64,000 bases of DNA from Candidatus Wolbachia massiliensis (GTDB lineage: Bacteria > Pseudomonadota > Alphaproteobacteria > Rickettsiales > Anaplasmataceae), in assembly GCF_014771645.1 (NCBI RefSeq), contig NZ_CP061738.1, positions 832,115-896,114 on the forward strand, written 5' to 3'. The notes beneath the pieces were generated by a model. It was given only the letters and a program-made list of their open reading frames with translations, did no database searches and was not told where the DNA came from. Each line of letters begins with the position of its first letter. Positions within the stretch are counted from its first letter, which is position 1. This document shows, in pieces, positions 37,308-47,095 of this stretch. Position numbers and translations under genes: made by a program.

Positions 37308-38039
37308 TTGTACTATATTAATGATAATTTTTATATCTATGAGGCTGGTAAAGTGTATAACAATGCAAAAGAGGAATTCTACGATATAGCTATAAGAGAA
37401 TCATCTGATTTGATTGATAAAATAAGAGAACATCCTTTCAATGTTGAGTTAATGAACAATACGCTTGATTATGAAAAATTCAAGTTTTACCTTCAGCAGG
37501 ATTTTTTGTATGTAACAGATTGTACGCGTGCTTTATTGATTATTGCAGCCAAAGCTAACGATATTGAAATAATGGACAAATTAACTTATGTAGCTGTTGG
37601 AACCTTTGCCACGCGAAATTACTATAGGGAACATTTCGCAGATTGTGATTTATCTGACAATCACAGAAAGTCAAAGTCTTGTTCTGCTTTTACTGACTTT
37701 TTCATGCGAGTTGCATATCATGATTCTATTGCTGAGGGTTTAGCAGCATCTTACCCATGTTTTTGTATATATCAAATAGTTATTCGTCACATTGTGGAAA
37801 GTGGCATTGCCCCTAACAATAGATATCAGAAGTGGATAGATTTTTTTAACACCGAGATGGCAGATAACATGATTGATGATGTAACTAAAATCATTAACAG
37901 GCTATATGAAAAATATAGCAATGATGAACGAAAAAACATGTTGGAATTCTTTCGTAATGGATTAGAACTTGAACTGGCGTTTTGGGATGAGATGTATTAC
38001 TCTAATACACTTCAAAACGTATCAACAGCAAACTGCTAA
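37308..38039 (+). CDS. tenA: TenA family protein (aminopyrimidine aminohydrolase/thiaminase II)
   Basis: All-helical TenA fold, which salvages the thiamine pyrimidine moiety. From TTG 37308 there are 243 residues; a GTG at 37353 with GAGG upstream gives about 228 and may be the true start. Features are HPFNVELMNNTLDYEKFKFYLQQD, where TenA has its 'F---I-----L--F--Y--QD' motif, and the C-terminal ELEFW-like ELAFWDEMY. A dead paralogue follows immediately. Confidence 0.82.
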   Translation: MYYINDNFYIYEAGKVYNNAKEEFYDIAIRESSDLIDKIREHPFNVELMNNTLDYEKFKFYLQQDFLYVTDCTRALLIIAAKANDIEIMDKLTYVAVGTFATRNYYREHFADCDLSDNHRKSKSCSAFTDFFMRVAYHDSIAEGLAASYPCFCIYQIVIRHIVESGIAPNNRYQKWIDFFNTEMADNMIDDVTKIINRLYEKYSNDERKNMLEFFRNGLELELAFWDEMYYSNTLQNVSTANC

Positions 38040-38063
38040 CATGCTAATTTTAATGGTGTTGTA

Positions 38064-38723
38064 GTGTTCAGTAGTATAATTAGGAAATGTTATGGATCAA
38101 ACCTTTTGAGGGATATGGTTTATCATCCTTTTAATGTTGAGCTGATGAACAATACTTTAAACATAGAAAGTTTTAAGTTTTATATCCAACAAGACGCACT
38201 GTTTTTAGATGAATATATTCGCACCACATTAATTATTGCATCCAGAATAGAAGATTATAATCACATAATCCCACTTGCTAAAGTGGCGTAAGGGTCAATA
38301 GCTGCTAATGGGTTTTTGTGTGACCACTACTTTACTATATACGGTGTAAGACGTGGAAGGAAATCTCCTGTTTGTTTCAACTTCACCAATTTTCTTTTAT
38401 CTATCTCTTATAGTGAAACTTATGAAGCTATAACGGTTTTGTATTCTTGTATGTTTATATACAAAACTGTCATTGATGATATGAAAAATGGATTCAGAAA
38501 AAACAACAGATATAAAGAGTGGTTTGATTTTTGTAGCAACAGTTTAATAGAGCATGGGTGTGCCACTTTGGAAAATATTGTTGATGAGTATTGTAAAAGA
38601 GTAGGGGGAAATGAAAGAAGCAGAATGCTTGAATTATTTGAAATCAGTGCACAATTTGAATTAGATTTTTGGGACAGCGCATACAATTTTCCAAAATTCA
38701 ATCAAGTTCCTAAGCGGCATTGA
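38064..38723 (+). pseudogene. Second TenA-like gene with in-frame stop
   Basis: It opens HPFNVELMNNTLNIESFKFY, a close paralogue of the upstream gene. A TAA at 38289-38291 interrupts the frame after PLAKVA. The same frame then continues GSIAANGFLCDHYFTIYG... through FELDFWDSAYNF to 38723. The alignment with the first gene is continuous across the stop, so a single nonsense change is the main lesion. Confidence 0.82.
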
Positions 38724-38770
38724 CAATTTTAGGCTAATTTGTATGCTTAGTAGGTATTTTTAAAGATGGT

Positions 38771-39598
38771 ATGAAAAATAAGGAACATGATTTTCATTTA
38801 GTGGACCCAAGTCCTTGGCCAATTGCTATATCAGCAGCAATACTTCTTTTTGCGCTTGGATTAGTTGGCACGCTCCATAAACAACTTTCCGGAATGTTTG
38901 GTTTAGTGCTGGGAATCTCTGCAGTATCAGGGGTATTGTTTTATTGGTGGAGAGATGTAATAAAAGAGGCCATTTATGATAAATGCCATACTGCCATTGT
39001 AAAGCATGGGCTCAAGTTTGCAATGTACTTGTTTATCCTCTCAGAAGTTGTATTTTTTATAGTGTTTTTTTGTTCATTCTTTAAGGCCTGGCTTGATCCA
39101 GTTTTTTTATTTGAAGCGTTTTCTCCTATAAAAAGAGTTGAATGGCCTCCTGAAGGAATTTCACCACCTGATCCGTGGTCATTACCATTCATGAATACGT
39201 TAATATTATTACTTTCTGGTACAACGATCATTTCAGCACATCACTTTTTGTTGGAAAACGATAAGAAGAGCATGATTAGAATGTTGTTCATAACTATATT
39301 GCTTGGAGTTTTTTTTATAATAGTGCAAGCAATAGAGTATCACGAGGTAAGTTTTTCTCTACAAGAAACAGGAGAAAAGCTAATCTATGCATCCAATTTT
39401 TATATGATAACTGGTTTTCACTGTGCACATGTTATAATAGGAATAGTATTTTTATTAGTGAGTTTATTTAGAGCACGGAAAGACCAGTTTACGCCTCAAG
39501 ATCATTTGTGCTTTGAGTTTGCCTCCTGGTATTGGCACTTTGTAGATATAGTTTGGATATTTCTGTTTTTGTTTATTTATTGGCTAAGTGTTTTTTAA
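38771..39598 (+). CDS. coxC: Cytochrome c oxidase subunit III
   Basis: Core subunit of the aa3-type terminal oxidase in the inner membrane. The 275 residues have seven hydrophobic helices. The N-terminus FHLVDPSPWPI, the EVVFF-like SEVVFFIVFF, FYMITGFHCAHVIIG and C-terminal ASWYWHFVDIVWIFLF match the family. Subunits I and II are not in this window. The stop codon directly abuts the ruvC GTG. Confidence 0.96.
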   Translation: MKNKEHDFHLVDPSPWPIAISAAILLFALGLVGTLHKQLSGMFGLVLGISAVSGVLFYWWRDVIKEAIYDKCHTAIVKHGLKFAMYLFILSEVVFFIVFFCSFFKAWLDPVFLFEAFSPIKRVEWPPEGISPPDPWSLPFMNTLILLLSGTTIISAHHFLLENDKKSMIRMLFITILLGVFFIIVQAIEYHEVSFSLQETGEKLIYASNFYMITGFHCAHVIIGIVFLLVSLFRARKDQFTPQDHLCFEFASWYWHFVDIVWIFLFLFIYWLSVF

Positions 39599-40087
39599 GT
39601 GGTTAAAATAATAGGTCTTGATCCAGGGATAAATAAAACTGGATGGGCTATTATTAATCTTAATGAGAAGAGTAATATCGAGTTTCTAGGCAGTGGTACT
39701 ATCTCAACTGACAATAAGCTCAGCATAGGTGAACGTTTGCATATAATTTTTGAACAATTAAAGAAAGTAATTTCCCTATATTCTCCAAGTGAAGCTGCGG
39801 TAGAAAAGATTTTTGTTAATAAGAATCCAAAATCTTCGCTGACTTTAGGATATGCAAGAGGAGTTGTAATTTTGGCGTTAAAAATAACAGAGCTAACTAT
39901 AAATGAATATGATGCAAACTATGTAAAAAAAAGCATTACTGGAAATGGTCATGCTGATAAGGATCAGGTTATATTTATGGTAAAACAGATAGTGAAGAAT
40001 TTAAATATAAAATGTCACCATGCTGCTGATGCTCTTGCTATAGCAATTTGTCATGCTTATACGAGAGGTTCTTGTTTTGTTGAGTAA
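39599..40087 (+). CDS. ruvC: Crossover junction endodeoxyribonuclease RuvC
   Basis: Resolves Holliday junctions as a dimer with RuvAB. 162 residues from GTG. The catalytic residues are Asp8 (GLDPG), Glu69 (AAVEKIF), His141 and Asp144 (HHAADALAIAI). The His in place of the third Asp is also known in Thermus RuvC. There is no gap after coxC, so translational coupling is likely. ruvA and ruvB are elsewhere. Confidence 0.95.
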   Translation: MVKIIGLDPGINKTGWAIINLNEKSNIEFLGSGTISTDNKLSIGERLHIIFEQLKKVISLYSPSEAAVEKIFVNKNPKSSLTLGYARGVVILALKITELTINEYDANYVKKSITGNGHADKDQVIFMVKQIVKNLNIKCHHAADALAIAICHAYTRGSCFVE

Positions 40088-40203
40088 CTTTCATGTGAGA
40101 ACCTGTCTTGAAAGGCCTTAATACCAAATCTTGTATTTGTTTTTTCTTTGGTTTTCATAAGCTGCTCCTATTAATTGTAGTATTTTAGACTAGGTCTATC
40201 CAA

Positions 40204-40398
40204 TTATGGATTAGCCAACAAAGAAAGAGTAGGAAATGAGCGTAGAAAAGATGTGAACCAAAAAATTAGCAGTCTATGGCGAGTATGTTCAATTTCTAAT
40301 CTATTCTTTAGGTAACCAAAGACAGTTTCAATGATGGATCTTTTTCTTAGAACCTGTTTAAAATCTTCGTAATAGGAGAGAAATGAAGGAAAGGACAA
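40204..40398 (-). pseudogene. IS982 family transposase fragment
   Basis: The C-terminal end of a DDE transposase (KQVLRKRSIIETVFGYLKNR, LEIEHTRHR) with frameshifted last residues. IETVF-x-LK is the IS982 pattern around the catalytic Glu. The 5' part is missing; the fragment joins the IS5-type remnant at about 40358. Confidence 0.65.
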
Positions 40399-41115
40399 TC
40401 ATTTGCAAGCTAGTGTTGAGTTTTCGCTCACAGTTCTTCCACAAACGCCTACATTTTTCCAACCAAGCGAAAGACCGTTCAACAATCCACCTCTTTGGCA
40501 ATACAACAAAAGAATGTAATTCACTCCACCTCAACAGTTGCACCAATAGTAGCTTTTATTTGAGTTGCAAAATTTTCTCCTGTATAGCCAGCATCAACCA
40601 GTATATTTGTAACTTCCGAGTTTGGCATTCTCGACCATTTTCGCAGCACTGCTACGATCAGTTGCTTCTGCTGTTGTTACATAAATTGCATGAGGTAAGC
40701 CTTGTGTATCAACTGCAATATGGCCCTGAAATCTTTTTGCCTGCATCGTAGCCTTTTTTTTCAGCAGTATCTGCGTTTTTAACGCTTAATTATACAAAAA
40801 CTGGTTTTCTCTTTCCGAGCATTGTTTATACGGACCTCTCCAACTAATTTTTTTTAAGACCAGTTCCAGCAAGCTTGGTTCTTCTCCATTTTTCTTATTC
40901 CATATTTGAAAATAGTAATATACGTTCTCCCACCTTGGAAAATCCTTTGGTAACATTCTCCATTGGCAGGCACTTTTTAGAACATACAATATTCCACAAA
41001 ATACTTCATATAAATCAAGCTTTCTTGGCCTTGTTTTCTTCCTGCCACTTTCCAGAATCGGCCTAATCTTTTCAAATTGTTCTCTACTTACATCACTTGG
41101 GTAACTTTTTCGCAT
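40358..41115 (-). pseudogene. Degenerate IS5 family transposase (different type)
   Basis: The N-terminal frame (40786-41115; MRKSYPSDVSREQFEKIRPI, CQWRMLPKDFPRWENVYYYF) is typical of the IS427-like subgroup. The middle is broken into frames (VENAKLG..YTGENFATQIKA...). The C-terminal frame (40358-40546; VLPKRWIVERSFAWLEKCRR) carries the catalytic Glu. It is unrelated in sequence to the five 961-bp copies. Not functional as one reading. Confidence 0.75.
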
Positions 41116-41184
41116 AGATATATCTCATTATTAATCTATGCCTATTTTATCTCATCTATCCGAGATTCTTAACACGTTCTAATA

Positions 41185-41418
41185 ATGTTCTGGGTTCCAA
41201 ATAATATAGGTCTTGCATTAGTAATAAGCAACAATGTAACCTCTGCGTTAGAAACAACTAAGAGTATAGGGCTTGGTAGTGCGATCCTCTCATTCTGCAA
41301 TATGAGTATAGAAGTAGAATTGCAAGTACCGATAGCAATGGACAAGGGGTTGCGTTTTGCGATAAGAGAAGGCGGTAGAACTGTTGGTTCTGGTGTTGTT
41401 TCCGAAATTTTGGAGTAA
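41185..41418 (+). pseudogene. tuf: 3' remnant of elongation factor Tu gene
   Basis: The last 33 codons ([34 protein letters not shown]) are the C-terminus of EF-Tu. The preceding ~44 codons do not match EF-Tu and may be junction sequence. In alphaproteobacteria tuf usually sits just upstream of rpsJ, so this is the truncated operon-linked copy. IS remnants lie on its left. Confidence 0.75.
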
Positions 41419-41420
41419 GA

Positions 41421-41774
41421 GTGATAACTAAGATGGAGCAAGAAATACATATTACAATAGAAGCTTTTGATTGTTCGAAATTAGAAGAATATATTAGAAA
41501 GTTTGTTCGTGAGTTTAGGGATAAGATAAAACATTCTGGTGCAAGATTATCTGGTCCGGTGGCATTGCCAAGGAGAAATTTTAAATTTAATGTTAATAGG
41601 TCTCCTCACGTTGATAAAAAATCTCGTGAACAACTTGAAATGAGAACTTCTAAGCGTTTAATTGTTTTGTATAATCCCACTCCTGCTATAATGCAGATGC
41701 TTGGAAGTGCATCCTTTCCTTCTCCTCTTCCTGGAGTGGAAGTTGATTCAAAAATTAAGAAGGTTAAAGTTTAG
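41421..41774 (+). CDS. rpsJ: 30S ribosomal protein S10
   Basis: First intact gene of the S10 operon. The GTG at 41421 is favoured by GGAG five bases upstream; ATG 41433 would give 113 residues. The body contains KHSGARLSGPVALPRR and NVNRSPHVDKKSREQLEMRT, the S10 signature. It also acts with NusB in antitermination in bacteria. Nine bases before rplC. Confidence 0.95.
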   Translation: MITKMEQEIHITIEAFDCSKLEEYIRKFVREFRDKIKHSGARLSGPVALPRRNFKFNVNRSPHVDKKSREQLEMRTSKRLIVLYNPTPAIMQMLGSASFPSPLPGVEVDSKIKKVKV

Positions 41775-41783
41775 GAGAGGGAA

Positions 41784-42509
41784 ATGAAAAGAATAAATTC
41801 GCTGAAAAGAATTGGTTTATTAATGACAAATATTGGTCATACTTCTATATACTTTAATAATGGGTGCGTAGCTGTAACTTTATTACATCTTAGCGAAACT
41901 TATATTGTTGATGTGAAAAAGCAAGATAAATGTGGCTATAGTTCAGTTATTTTAGGTACTGGAGATTTTAAAAATATTGCAAAACCTCAGTTAGAGTACT
42001 TAAAGAAGAAGGGAATAAATAATAGATGTAAATTATATGAAAGTAGATTAATTGATCTTTCAGGGATAGAATGTGGTAAAAAAGTAGGTGTTAATCATTT
42101 TATAGTTGGTCAATATCTTGATGTTACGAGTTATTCTATAGGTAAAGGGTTTGCTGGTGTGATGAAGAGACATAATTTCAGTGGGCTTAGGGCATCTCAT
42201 GGTGTTTCTGTTGCTCATAGGTCGCAAGGTTCTACTGGACAATGTCAGGATCCTGGTAGGGTATTTAAAGGAAAGAAAATGGCTGGTCATTTAGGTAGTA
42301 GCAGAGTGACTGTACAGAATATGAAGATACTATCTATTGATCATGAAAATAGTATAATTGCTGTAAAAGGTAATAATGTTCCTGGATTTAAAAGTTCTTA
42401 CGTTTTTGTGAGGGATGCAGTTAAAAAGCCTTTGCATAAAGATGTTCCTTTTCCGGTTGGTCTGCTGTTAGATACGAACGATGGTAATGCTAGTGGTTTG
42501 GTAAGTTAG
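41784..42509 (+). CDS. rplC: 50S ribosomal protein L3
   Basis: 241 residues. Diagnostic stretch: GKGFAGVMKRHNFSGLRASH, GVSVAHRSQGSTGQ, then PGRVFKGKKMAGHLG. The Gln of the GQ motif that is methylated in other bacteria is present. SD AGGAGAGGG. Two bases separate it from rplD. Confidence 0.97.
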   Translation: MKRINSLKRIGLLMTNIGHTSIYFNNGCVAVTLLHLSETYIVDVKKQDKCGYSSVILGTGDFKNIAKPQLEYLKKKGINNRCKLYESRLIDLSGIECGKKVGVNHFIVGQYLDVTSYSIGKGFAGVMKRHNFSGLRASHGVSVAHRSQGSTGQCQDPGRVFKGKKMAGHLGSSRVTVQNMKILSIDHENSIIAVKGNNVPGFKSSYVFVRDAVKKPLHKDVPFPVGLLLDTNDGNASGLVS

Positions 42510-42511
42510 TT

Positions 42512-43126
42512 ATGGAATGTAAATTAGTTAATCTATCTAATGATAATGTAGGTATTGCTCAGCTTAACCCTTTGATATTTTCTGTTGAGCAAAAGTTAAG
42601 TATTTTGTATGATGTAGTTAGGTGGCAATTAGCAAAAAGAAGAGTTGGTACTCACAAAACAAAAGGTATAAGTGATATTTCTGGTACAACGGCCAAGCCT
42701 TATAGTCAAAAACGCACTGGTAGAGCAAGGCAAGGAAGTTTGCGGTCTCCTCAGTTTAGAGGTGGGGGGATTATTTTTGGTCCTGTTGTTAGGAGTTATG
42801 CTTATTCTCTTAATAAAAAGGTACGCAAATTTGGTTTGAAAATTGCTTTATCTTTAAAATATTCAAATAATCAAGTGGTTGTTCTTGATAATTTGGATAT
42901 TGATGTAAAGAAAACATCTGAAATGTGTAAGTATATTAAAAATTTTAAATTCTCTTCCTTTTTAATAGTTGGTGATTATGGAGATAATTTGCTGTATGCT
43001 GCTAGAAATCTGCATTATGTAAACTTAATTAAACCTATCGGGTTGAATGTTTTTGATATATTGAATCACGAATGCGTAATGTTGACAAGTGGTGCTTTAA
43101 AGCATCTTGAAGGTAGATTGTTATGA
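42512..43126 (+). CDS. rplD: 50S ribosomal protein L4
   Basis: 204 residues with the loop KPYSQKRTGRARQGSLRSPQ, which lines the exit tunnel, then FRGGGIIFGP. The stop overlaps the rplW start by four bases (ATGA). In other bacteria L4 also represses its operon; nothing here tests that. Confidence 0.97.
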   Translation: MECKLVNLSNDNVGIAQLNPLIFSVEQKLSILYDVVRWQLAKRRVGTHKTKGISDISGTTAKPYSQKRTGRARQGSLRSPQFRGGGIIFGPVVRSYAYSLNKKVRKFGLKIALSLKYSNNQVVVLDNLDIDVKKTSEMCKYIKNFKFSSFLIVGDYGDNLLYAARNLHYVNLIKPIGLNVFDILNHECVMLTSGALKHLEGRLL

Positions 43127-43410
43127 TTAAATATAATAATATAATAAAGTGTCCTATCATTACAGAAAAGGCCTCTTTTTTGAGGGAGAAGTTTAATAGG
43201 TATTCTTTGTATGTTTTTGTAGATGTAAATAAGCATCAAATAAAGTTGGCGATAGAATCCTTATTTAATGTTAAGGTTTTCTCTATAAATATTGTTAGAA
43301 TTAAGCCTAAACGTAGGCGCTTTAGAGGTGTGGCCGGTTATGAAAAGCAAAAAAAGAAAGTTTATTTTTCTTTAATGGATGGTCAAAAGTTAGATATAAT
43401 GAGTGTTTAG
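43123..43410 (+). CDS. rplW: 50S ribosomal protein L23
   Basis: 95 residues. It begins [20 protein letters not shown], and the mid part [20 protein letters not shown] and basic [19 protein letters not shown] are the L23 pattern. L23 sits at the tunnel exit and docks SRP and trigger factor. Confidence 0.96.
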   Translation: MIKYNNIIKCPIITEKASFLREKFNRYSLYVFVDVNKHQIKLAIESLFNVKVFSINIVRIKPKRRRFRGVAGYEKQKKKVYFSLMDGQKLDIMSV

Positions 43411-43411
43411 T

Positions 43412-44236
43412 ATGGGTATAAAATTTCTTAATCCTGTTACTCCGTCTTCTCGTGGAACTGTGTTAGTAAGTAAAGTTGGTTTGTCAAAGGGTAAGCCGGA
43501 AAAATCTCTTACGTTCGGTAAGAAGTCCAGTGGTGGAAGAAATAATTGCGGTAGAATTACGACTCGTCATAGGGGTGGTGGTCACAAGAAGAAGTACAGA
43601 GTTATAGATTTTAAACGTAATAAAAATGATCAGGGCACAGTTGAGAAAATAGAGTATGATCCAAATAGAAGTGGATTTTTAGCGTTAATATCATATGGGA
43701 ATGATAGTATCAAATCTTATATACTGGCTCCACAGGATGTAAAGCCTGGTGATGTTGTGGCGTCAGGCAATGATGTTGACATATTGCCTGGCAATTGTTT
43801 ACCATTAAAATGCATACCTGTCGGTTCTTTTGTTCATAATGTTGAGCTGAAGCCAGGTAATGGTGCTGTAGTTGCTCGAGCTGCTGGTTGTTATGCGCAG
43901 ATTGTTGGTCGCGATGGTAACTATGTTTTACTGCGGCTCAGGTCTGGTCAAGTTAGGTTGATTTTATCTTCTTGTAAGGCTACTATTGGTATAGTATCTA
44001 ATTCTGATCGTAAAAATAGAAAATTGGGTAAGGCAGGAAGAAGTAGATGGTTGGGGGTTAGGCCTACTGTACGTGGGGTTGCTATGAACCCAGTGGATCA
44101 TCCTCATGGGGGCGGAGAAGGGAAAACTTCTGGTGGACGTCATCCTGTTACTCCTTGGGGTATTGCAACAAAAGGAAAGAAAACTCGGAAGAAAAATAAA
44201 TTTAGTGATAAGTATATAAAACAATTGAAAGGTTAA
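43412..44236 (+). CDS. rplB: 50S ribosomal protein L2
   Basis: 274 residues from ATG 43412; a GTG at 43403 lies inside rplW and is unlikely. Signatures: [34 protein letters not shown], and the C-terminal [19 protein letters not shown]. The conserved His of the PHGGG loop is present. Confidence 0.97.
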   Translation: MGIKFLNPVTPSSRGTVLVSKVGLSKGKPEKSLTFGKKSSGGRNNCGRITTRHRGGGHKKKYRVIDFKRNKNDQGTVEKIEYDPNRSGFLALISYGNDSIKSYILAPQDVKPGDVVASGNDVDILPGNCLPLKCIPVGSFVHNVELKPGNGAVVARAAGCYAQIVGRDGNYVLLRLRSGQVRLILSSCKATIGIVSNSDRKNRKLGKAGRSRWLGVRPTVRGVAMNPVDHPHGGGEGKTSGGRHPVTPWGIATKGKKTRKKNKFSDKYIKQLKG

Positions 44237-44239
44237 TTT

Positions 44240-44524
44240 ATGAGTAGATCTGTATGGAAGCCGCCTTTTTGTCATCCTTCTATATTAAAGAAGGTAAATA
44301 ATGCCTTGAGTAAAGGATTAATTAATATGGCGATAAAAACTCGTTCTAGGGCTTCTGTAATTCTCCCTAATTGTTTAGGTTTGAAATTCGTTGTTTATAA
44401 TGGTAAGGATTATATTCCTGTTAATGTTAGTGATCAGAATATGATAGGTCATAAATTTGGTGAATTTTCGCCTACTCGTAAATTTGCTGGGCATAGTGGT
44501 GATAAAAAGGCGGCAAGGAGATAA
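44240..44524 (+). CDS. rpsS: 30S ribosomal protein S19
   Basis: 94 residues: [18 protein letters not shown], then [15 protein letters not shown] and the C-terminal [20 protein letters not shown], all typical. Three bases after rplB. Confidence 0.97.
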   Translation: MSRSVWKPPFCHPSILKKVNNALSKGLINMAIKTRSRASVILPNCLGLKFVVYNGKDYIPVNVSDQNMIGHKFGEFSPTRKFAGHSGDKKAARR

Positions 44525-44529
44525 TTGAT

Positions 44530-44877
44530 ATGAATAGGGATATAATAATTAAGGCTAGTGCTAGGGTTTTAAAATCAACTTCTCGTAAGTTAAATTTGGT
44601 TGCTGGTTTGGTACGTAATAAAAAAGTTTCTTTTGCTACTATGCAATTAAGATTTTGTGAGAGGAAGGCTGCTGGTTTTATAGGAAAGGTATTAAATTCT
44701 GCAATTGCTAATGCTCAATATAATTATGGGTTGGATATCGATAATTTGTATATAAAAGAGGTTTTAATAGGCAAGTCTTTTACTTTGCGTAGAATGTATC
44801 CAAAGGCTATGGGAAGAGCTAATAGAGTGAATAAGCGTTATAGTAATGTAACTATAAAATTAGGAGAGGTTGTATAA
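44530..44877 (+). CDS. rplV: 50S ribosomal protein L22
   Basis: 115 residues, with [20 protein letters not shown] and the tunnel hairpin [21 protein letters not shown] 12-codon reading starts on its last stop base (44877-44912), filling the gap before rpsC; I do not count it as a gene. Confidence 0.96.
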   Translation: MNRDIIIKASARVLKSTSRKLNLVAGLVRNKKVSFATMQLRFCERKAAGFIGKVLNSAIANAQYNYGLDIDNLYIKEVLIGKSFTLRRMYPKAMGRANRVNKRYSNVTIKLGEVV

Positions 44878-44916
44878 TGTATAAGAGTGGAAAGTTAGTG
44901 AGGAAAGTATAGGGGT

Positions 44917-45537
44917 ATGGGACAAAAAGTTAATCCTGTAGGGTTCAGGTTAAAAATAAATACTAATACTTGGGATTCTGTTTGGTATGCTAATAAAGAT
45001 TACAAACAAAAATTGCATCAAGATTTATCTATCCGTAGTTACATAAATAGGTCTTTTAAGCATGCTGGTCTTTCCAAAATAATTATAGAACGCAAGATTG
45101 ATCTAGTGTCTGTAACGATACATTCTTCCAGACCAGGAGTAATAATAGGTAAAAAAGGGTTAGACATTGAGAAAGTAAAACAGAAAATAACTGAAAAAGT
45201 AAAAAATAATGTGGAAGTAAATGTAGTAGGGATAAAAAGGCCTGAAATAGATGCAGCTTTGATATCAAACAGCATAGCACAGCAGTTAGAGAAAAGAGGT
45301 TCATTTAGAAGAGTGATGAAAAAAGCTATTCAAAGTTGTTTGAGAATGGGAGGAGGGGGTATTAAGGTAAGTTGTTCTGGGCGGCTTGGTGGAGCTGAGA
45401 TAGCTCGTACTGAATGGTATAAAGAAGGCCGTTTGCCTTTACACACTTTACGTGCTAGTATAGATTATGCTTTTTGTGAAGCGAAAACTATATATGGTAT
45501 TATAGGGGTAAAAGTTTGGGTTTATATTGTTAATTAA
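44917..45537 (+). CDS. rpsC: 30S ribosomal protein S3
   Basis: 206 residues: [23 protein letters not shown] domain with [14 protein letters not shown], and the C-terminal [20 protein letters not shown]. Helicase-linked S3 function and mRNA entry are family knowledge. Slightly shorter at the C-terminus than E. coli S3. Confidence 0.97.
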   Translation: MGQKVNPVGFRLKINTNTWDSVWYANKDYKQKLHQDLSIRSYINRSFKHAGLSKIIIERKIDLVSVTIHSSRPGVIIGKKGLDIEKVKQKITEKVKNNVEVNVVGIKRPEIDAALISNSIAQQLEKRGSFRRVMKKAIQSCLRMGGGGIKVSCSGRLGGAEIARTEWYKEGRLPLHTLRASIDYAFCEAKTIYGIIGVKVWVYIVN

Positions 45538-45548
45538 GGTGTATTGAA

Positions 45549-45962
45549 ATGTTTGTTCCCAAAAAGAGTAAGTATAGAAAGGTGTTTAAAGGGCGAATTA
45601 AAGGTAATACGAAAGGTGGTAGCATATTGTCTTTTGGGGATTATGGCTTAAAGGCTATAGAAGCAGGTAGAATTCAGTCTAAGCATATTGAGACTGTGAG
45701 GCGTGTAATATCTAGGACGTTGAGACGTTCTGGTAAAGTGTGGATAAGAATTTTTCCCGATATTCCTGTTAGTAAAAAACCTGCAGATGTACGGATGGGT
45801 AAAGGAAAAGGTAGTGTTGAGTTTTGGGTGTTTAAAGTTAAGCCTGGTAGAGTGTTGTTTGAAATTAGCAGTGATGTTCCCATGTATTTAGCAAAATTGG
45901 CGCTTGAGAAGGCAATTGCCAAGCTTCCTATAAAATGTAAATTTGTGTCTAATCATAATTGA
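45549..45962 (+). CDS. rplP: 50S ribosomal protein L16
   Basis: 137 residues: [19 protein letters not shown], the [20 protein letters not shown] block, [18 protein letters not shown]. The VRMGKGKG motif binds 23S rRNA near the A-site tRNA. Confidence 0.97.
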   Translation: MFVPKKSKYRKVFKGRIKGNTKGGSILSFGDYGLKAIEAGRIQSKHIETVRRVISRTLRRSGKVWIRIFPDIPVSKKPADVRMGKGKGSVEFWVFKVKPGRVLFEISSDVPMYLAKLALEKAIAKLPIKCKFVSNHN

Positions 45963-45973
45963 GTGGAGTTCCA

Positions 45974-46177
45974 ATGGGTATAGTTGATATTAGATCGAAA
46001 TCCTCACAAGAATTGCATGAAATTCTTGTAAATTTAAGAAAAGAGTTTGTTAATTTGGTTTTTCAAAAAAAATTGGGGCAATTGAGTAATATTTCGCGTT
46101 TTAACTTAATAAGAAAGAGTATAGCTCGTATTTTAACTGTATTAAATGAAAGAAGAATAGAGGAAAAGAATGCCTAG
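45974..46177 (+). CDS. rpmC: 50S ribosomal protein L29
   Basis: 67 residues from ATG 45974. An upstream TTG (45959) overlaps rplP and is less likely. SSQELHEILVNLRKEFVNLV and SRFNLIRKSIARILTVLNER give the two-helix L29 pattern. It overlaps rpsQ by eight bases. Confidence 0.93.
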   Translation: MGIVDIRSKSSQELHEILVNLRKEFVNLVFQKKLGQLSNISRFNLIRKSIARILTVLNERRIEEKNA

Positions 46178-46403
46178 AAAGGTTTTTTGTGGTGTTGTAA
46201 CTAAGGCCGAGTGTGACAAGACTGTGAAGGTTTCAGTGTTACAAGTATATAAGGATAAGCTGTATAAAAAAGTTATAAAAAGGTACAAGAAGTATACAGT
46301 ACATGATGAAAGTAATAGTTACAAAAAGGGAGATAAGGTTTTTATACAAGAACACAAGCCTATTTCTGCTACTAAAAAATGGATTGTCGTTCAAGTTGAA
46401 TAA
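46170..46403 (+). CDS. rpsQ: 30S ribosomal protein S17
   Basis: 77 residues, with FCGVVTKAECDKTVKVSVLQ and KKYTVHDESNSYKKGDKVFI, then QEHKPISATKKW, all S17 signatures. SD-like AGAGGAAAAG inside rpmC. Confidence 0.96.
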   Translation: MPRKVFCGVVTKAECDKTVKVSVLQVYKDKLYKKVIKRYKKYTVHDESNSYKKGDKVFIQEHKPISATKKWIVVQVE

Positions 46404-46412
46404 GGTATTAAC

Positions 46413-46772
46413 ATGATTCAAAAAAATACATTATTGGAAGTAACTGATAATTCTGGTGCACGTGAAGTGCTTTGTATTGGCTTGTTAGGTGGTAGGAAAT
46501 CTGCATCTATAGGTGATACGATTATTGTATCTACTAAGTCCATTAATCCGAAAGGGAAGGTTGAAAAGGGGAAGGTATATAGAGCAGTTGTTGTTAGAGT
46601 GAAAAACCGTATTAGAAAGTCTGATAACTCTGTAATTAGTTTTTCTAGCAATGCTGTGGTCTTAGTTAATAATCAAGGTGAACCGCTTGGCACTCGAGTA
46701 TTTGGTCCGGTAAAAAAGTTGCCATCTGGTTCTTTTATGAAGATAATGTCATTAGCTGTTGAGGTTTTATAA
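46413..46772 (+). CDS. rplN: 50S ribosomal protein L14
   Basis: 119 residues: [20 protein letters not shown], then [20 protein letters not shown] and GTRVFGPV. The TAA overlaps the rplX ATG by one base. Confidence 0.97.
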   Translation: MIQKNTLLEVTDNSGAREVLCIGLLGGRKSASIGDTIIVSTKSINPKGKVEKGKVYRAVVVRVKNRIRKSDNSVISFSSNAVVLVNNQGEPLGTRVFGPVKKLPSGSFMKIMSLAVEVL

Positions 46773-47089
46773 TGAGTGCAAAAATAAGAAGCGGTGATGA
46801 CGTTATAGTTTTAACTGGTAGAGATAGAGGAAAAATTGGTAAAGTAATCAAAATTGTAACGTATGATACTAAAAAAAAGGCTGTTGTTTCTGGGGTGAAT
46901 GTGTATAAGAAACACACTAAGCCGAAAGCTGGTAGTGATGGTGGTATGTTGAATAAAGAATTAGCTATTGATGTATCTAACATTGCAATATTAGACCTTA
47001 AGTATAAAGCTCCAACTAGAGTGGGGTTTAAGGTTATAGATGGTAGAAAAGTGCGTTTTGCAAAAATTTCTGGGGAAATAATAGACTAG
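46772..47089 (+). CDS. rplX: 50S ribosomal protein L24
   Basis: 105 residues: [20 protein letters not shown] is the KOW motif. [15 protein letters not shown] and the C-terminal [19 protein letters not shown] complete the family pattern. L24 starts 50S assembly. Confidence 0.96.
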   Translation: MSAKIRSGDDVIVLTGRDRGKIGKVIKIVTYDTKKKAVVSGVNVYKKHTKPKAGSDGGMLNKELAIDVSNIAILDLKYKAPTRVGFKVIDGRKVRFAKISGEIID

Positions 47090-47095
47090 GTTGAT

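Noticed and set aside
40383-40751. 122-codon plus-strand ORF
   Set aside because: Opposite strand of the degenerate IS5-type transposase.
44877-44912. 12-codon ORF between rplV and rpsC
   Set aside because: Too short and without conserved features; it may only couple translation.
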